58,867 nucleotides of DNA from an uncultured Spirochaetaceae bacterium (GTDB lineage Bacteria; Spirochaetota; Spirochaetia; Treponematales; Treponemataceae), in assembly GCA_902778325.1 (NCBI GenBank), contig CACYWZ010000009.1:1-58867 (forward strand), given 5' to 3'. Shown in pieces: positions 58,701 through 58,867 of this stretch. Both the position numbers and the translations under genes were made by a program. The notes under the pieces are model-generated. The model was not told the origin of the DNA and did no database searches. It worked only from the letters and a program-made list of their open reading frames with translations. Within the stretch, counting starts at the first letter, position 1; every line of letters begins with the position of its first letter.

Positions 58701-58867
58701 TGCGAGTTCCTGAGATTTTGTGTTTGACGGGTCGCGGCGTGCTGCTTCTTCTGCGTATTCTTGTGCTTTTGCAAGAACTTCTGCTTTTTTCACAGGGTCT
58801 GTTTCTTTTTGGGCGCGCTCATAAAGCGCTTGCGCCATTTCGTTCAATTTTTCAGCAGCATAGGCAT
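55701..58867 (-). CDS. Giant repeat protein with C-terminal TPR domain, 5' end outside window
   Basis: The frame continues past the right edge (AYAAEKLNEMAQALYERAQ), so the N-terminus is missing; over 1050 residues are present. The N-terminal part consists of imperfect repeats of about 110 residues, each with MAQALxxRAQKExDPxKKAxLLAKAxEYAEEAARRDPxN and a Lys/Ala-rich coiled linker ending KKLPTGN-PEENA. The last about 430 residues hold roughly ten canonical TPRs (ANAQYNKGVAYERMGKTSEALEAYMMAYSINP and others). Some DNA copies 1.6 kb apart are nearly identical (57170-57250 and 58740-58845). A scaffold role is inferred. Confidence 0.85.
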   Translation of the reverse strand, partial: AYAAEKLNEMAQALYERAQKETDPVKKAEVLAKAQEYAEEAARRDPSNTKSQELAKNFGSAADSARESQRKISDKAVEDAKRTAASNAPVSDVIKSAEDAKNTLPKSNVKEDSDYTSQKLTELAQALFNRAQRENNPSEKMKLLTKAKEYADEAVRKDSQNKDAKDLQKKIQDEIAKLRAQKRQTTDIAVNKAKTTAAGKSSKETVLKAMDDAHKTIPDKEDSEENEYASEKLTEMAESLLQRAKKEENVQNQIDMLSKADEYAEEAISRLPDNQKAQALQEEIRKATEIARDKQRKISDLAISKAKNATSSDEMLKAFEEAYKKLPTGNSPAENAEASKKLSEMAQALIEQAEKESDPAKKAKLLAKAKEYAEEAARRDPTNAQAKVLAQNAEKAEKAAASEQQKNASEAQKLIETARNEYTTSQRESDPDKKISLLNSAKDHVEQALKLDPSNTQAKSLQQQIDRALQSAQSEKARQSTQKAQQQKAAEDAITNAKKAAISSSADDAIKAMEEARKKLPTGNTPEENAFAAEKLTEMAQALYDRAQKESDPVKKAELLAKAQEYAEEAARRDPSNTKAKALAQSTAKANSEAQTAKSQAEAEKLAAENKKAAVELAKNSQSLYDAAQNAKTPAERAQYLQKAKEAAKSAVEKDPTNADAQFLLGVLSAETRDYKTAEEALTQATKLNPSNAKYFYELGKVKFALRKYNDAISAFEQAVKIDPKFANAQYNKGVAYERMGKTSEALEAYMMAYSINPQYEKAYVSAGAMLYQQKSYKQAQDAYKKAIALDPSDKTALLGLGSAYAAENNYAEAEQCFRSAMKLLSAGEKDPVTAYNLSTVLFAQGKKTDALQYAKSAYETSGDLKDKKMKSSIAYNYALNCQESNLKDQSVTLYEEAVALDKDNSSAKVNLGILYIEKGRTDDAEKMLLSAYQSDSSNFETCNNLGSVYRQKKDYPQAIKFYQNALRLQPKNDAVRANLAASYADAGQYKNARAAYIDVLKQNDENYQAYIELAKVLIALQDNTSATGYLQALKAKNPQYKTAEVDSLLSSLQ

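Overview
This window is most likely from a host-associated treponeme (Spirochaetes). The evidence is: a very large GreA protein of the treponemal type, a FolD gene next to a TP0733-like outer-membrane barrel and a lipoprotein, a lipoprotein- and SH3-rich gene set, a TGS-type nucleoside kinase, and AAA-ATPase/PD-(D/E)XK proteins. A secreted GH43 arabinanase beside a CdaR-type regulator fits a gut or rumen species living on plant polysaccharide. Species identity is inference.

Layout. 1-12436 (minus): secreted, lipo- and membrane proteins, including two DUF1963 (YwqG-like) proteins, two SH3-domain proteins and a NADase-type glycan-binding protein, interleaved with 21-nt repeat arrays; a membrane-anchored DNA/RNA endonuclease is divergent at 12543. 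13.8-20.2 kb: KDPG aldolase-VOC fusion, dapA-asd, yigZ, and a DAHP synthase preceded by a tyrosine-codon leader peptide and terminator. 20.7-24.4 kb: toxin-antitoxin pair, an MBOAT/SGNH acyl-transfer pair and an XRE regulator. 24.4-32 kb: rarA, lipoprotein, barrel, folD-folE2, miaB. 32-40 kb: AAA/PD-(D/E)XK protein, LapA-like and SPOR proteins, an inserted acyltransferase-XRE islet flanked by a 51-bp duplication of the SPOR gene end, cdaR and GH43. 40-46.6 kb: tRNA-Val, a frameshifted HU/DUF4469 gene, a possible polyvalent-protein orphan, a PAS-GGDEF-PAS protein, and infC-rpmI-rplT with zapA and a ZapB-like coiled coil. 47-58.9 kb: nucleoside kinase, TPR protein, GreA, a second AAA protein, a lipoprotein and a giant TPR-repeat protein that runs off the window.

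Three unusual patterns stand out. (1) The DAHP synthase leader has every part of a ribosome-mediated attenuator: an F-Y-Y-Y-L-Y leader peptide, a terminator, and a competing antiterminator pairing. (2) At least eleven intergenic loci carry tandem arrays with unrelated sequences but the same architecture: a period of 21-22 or 40-42 nt, mostly with one short inverted repeat per unit. (3) Several genes have a -10 hexamer only 5-7 nt before ATG, implying leaderless mRNAs, and a 14-nt -10/start-site sequence recurs at three promoters. All calls come from reading the sequence and supplied translations; no database search was run.
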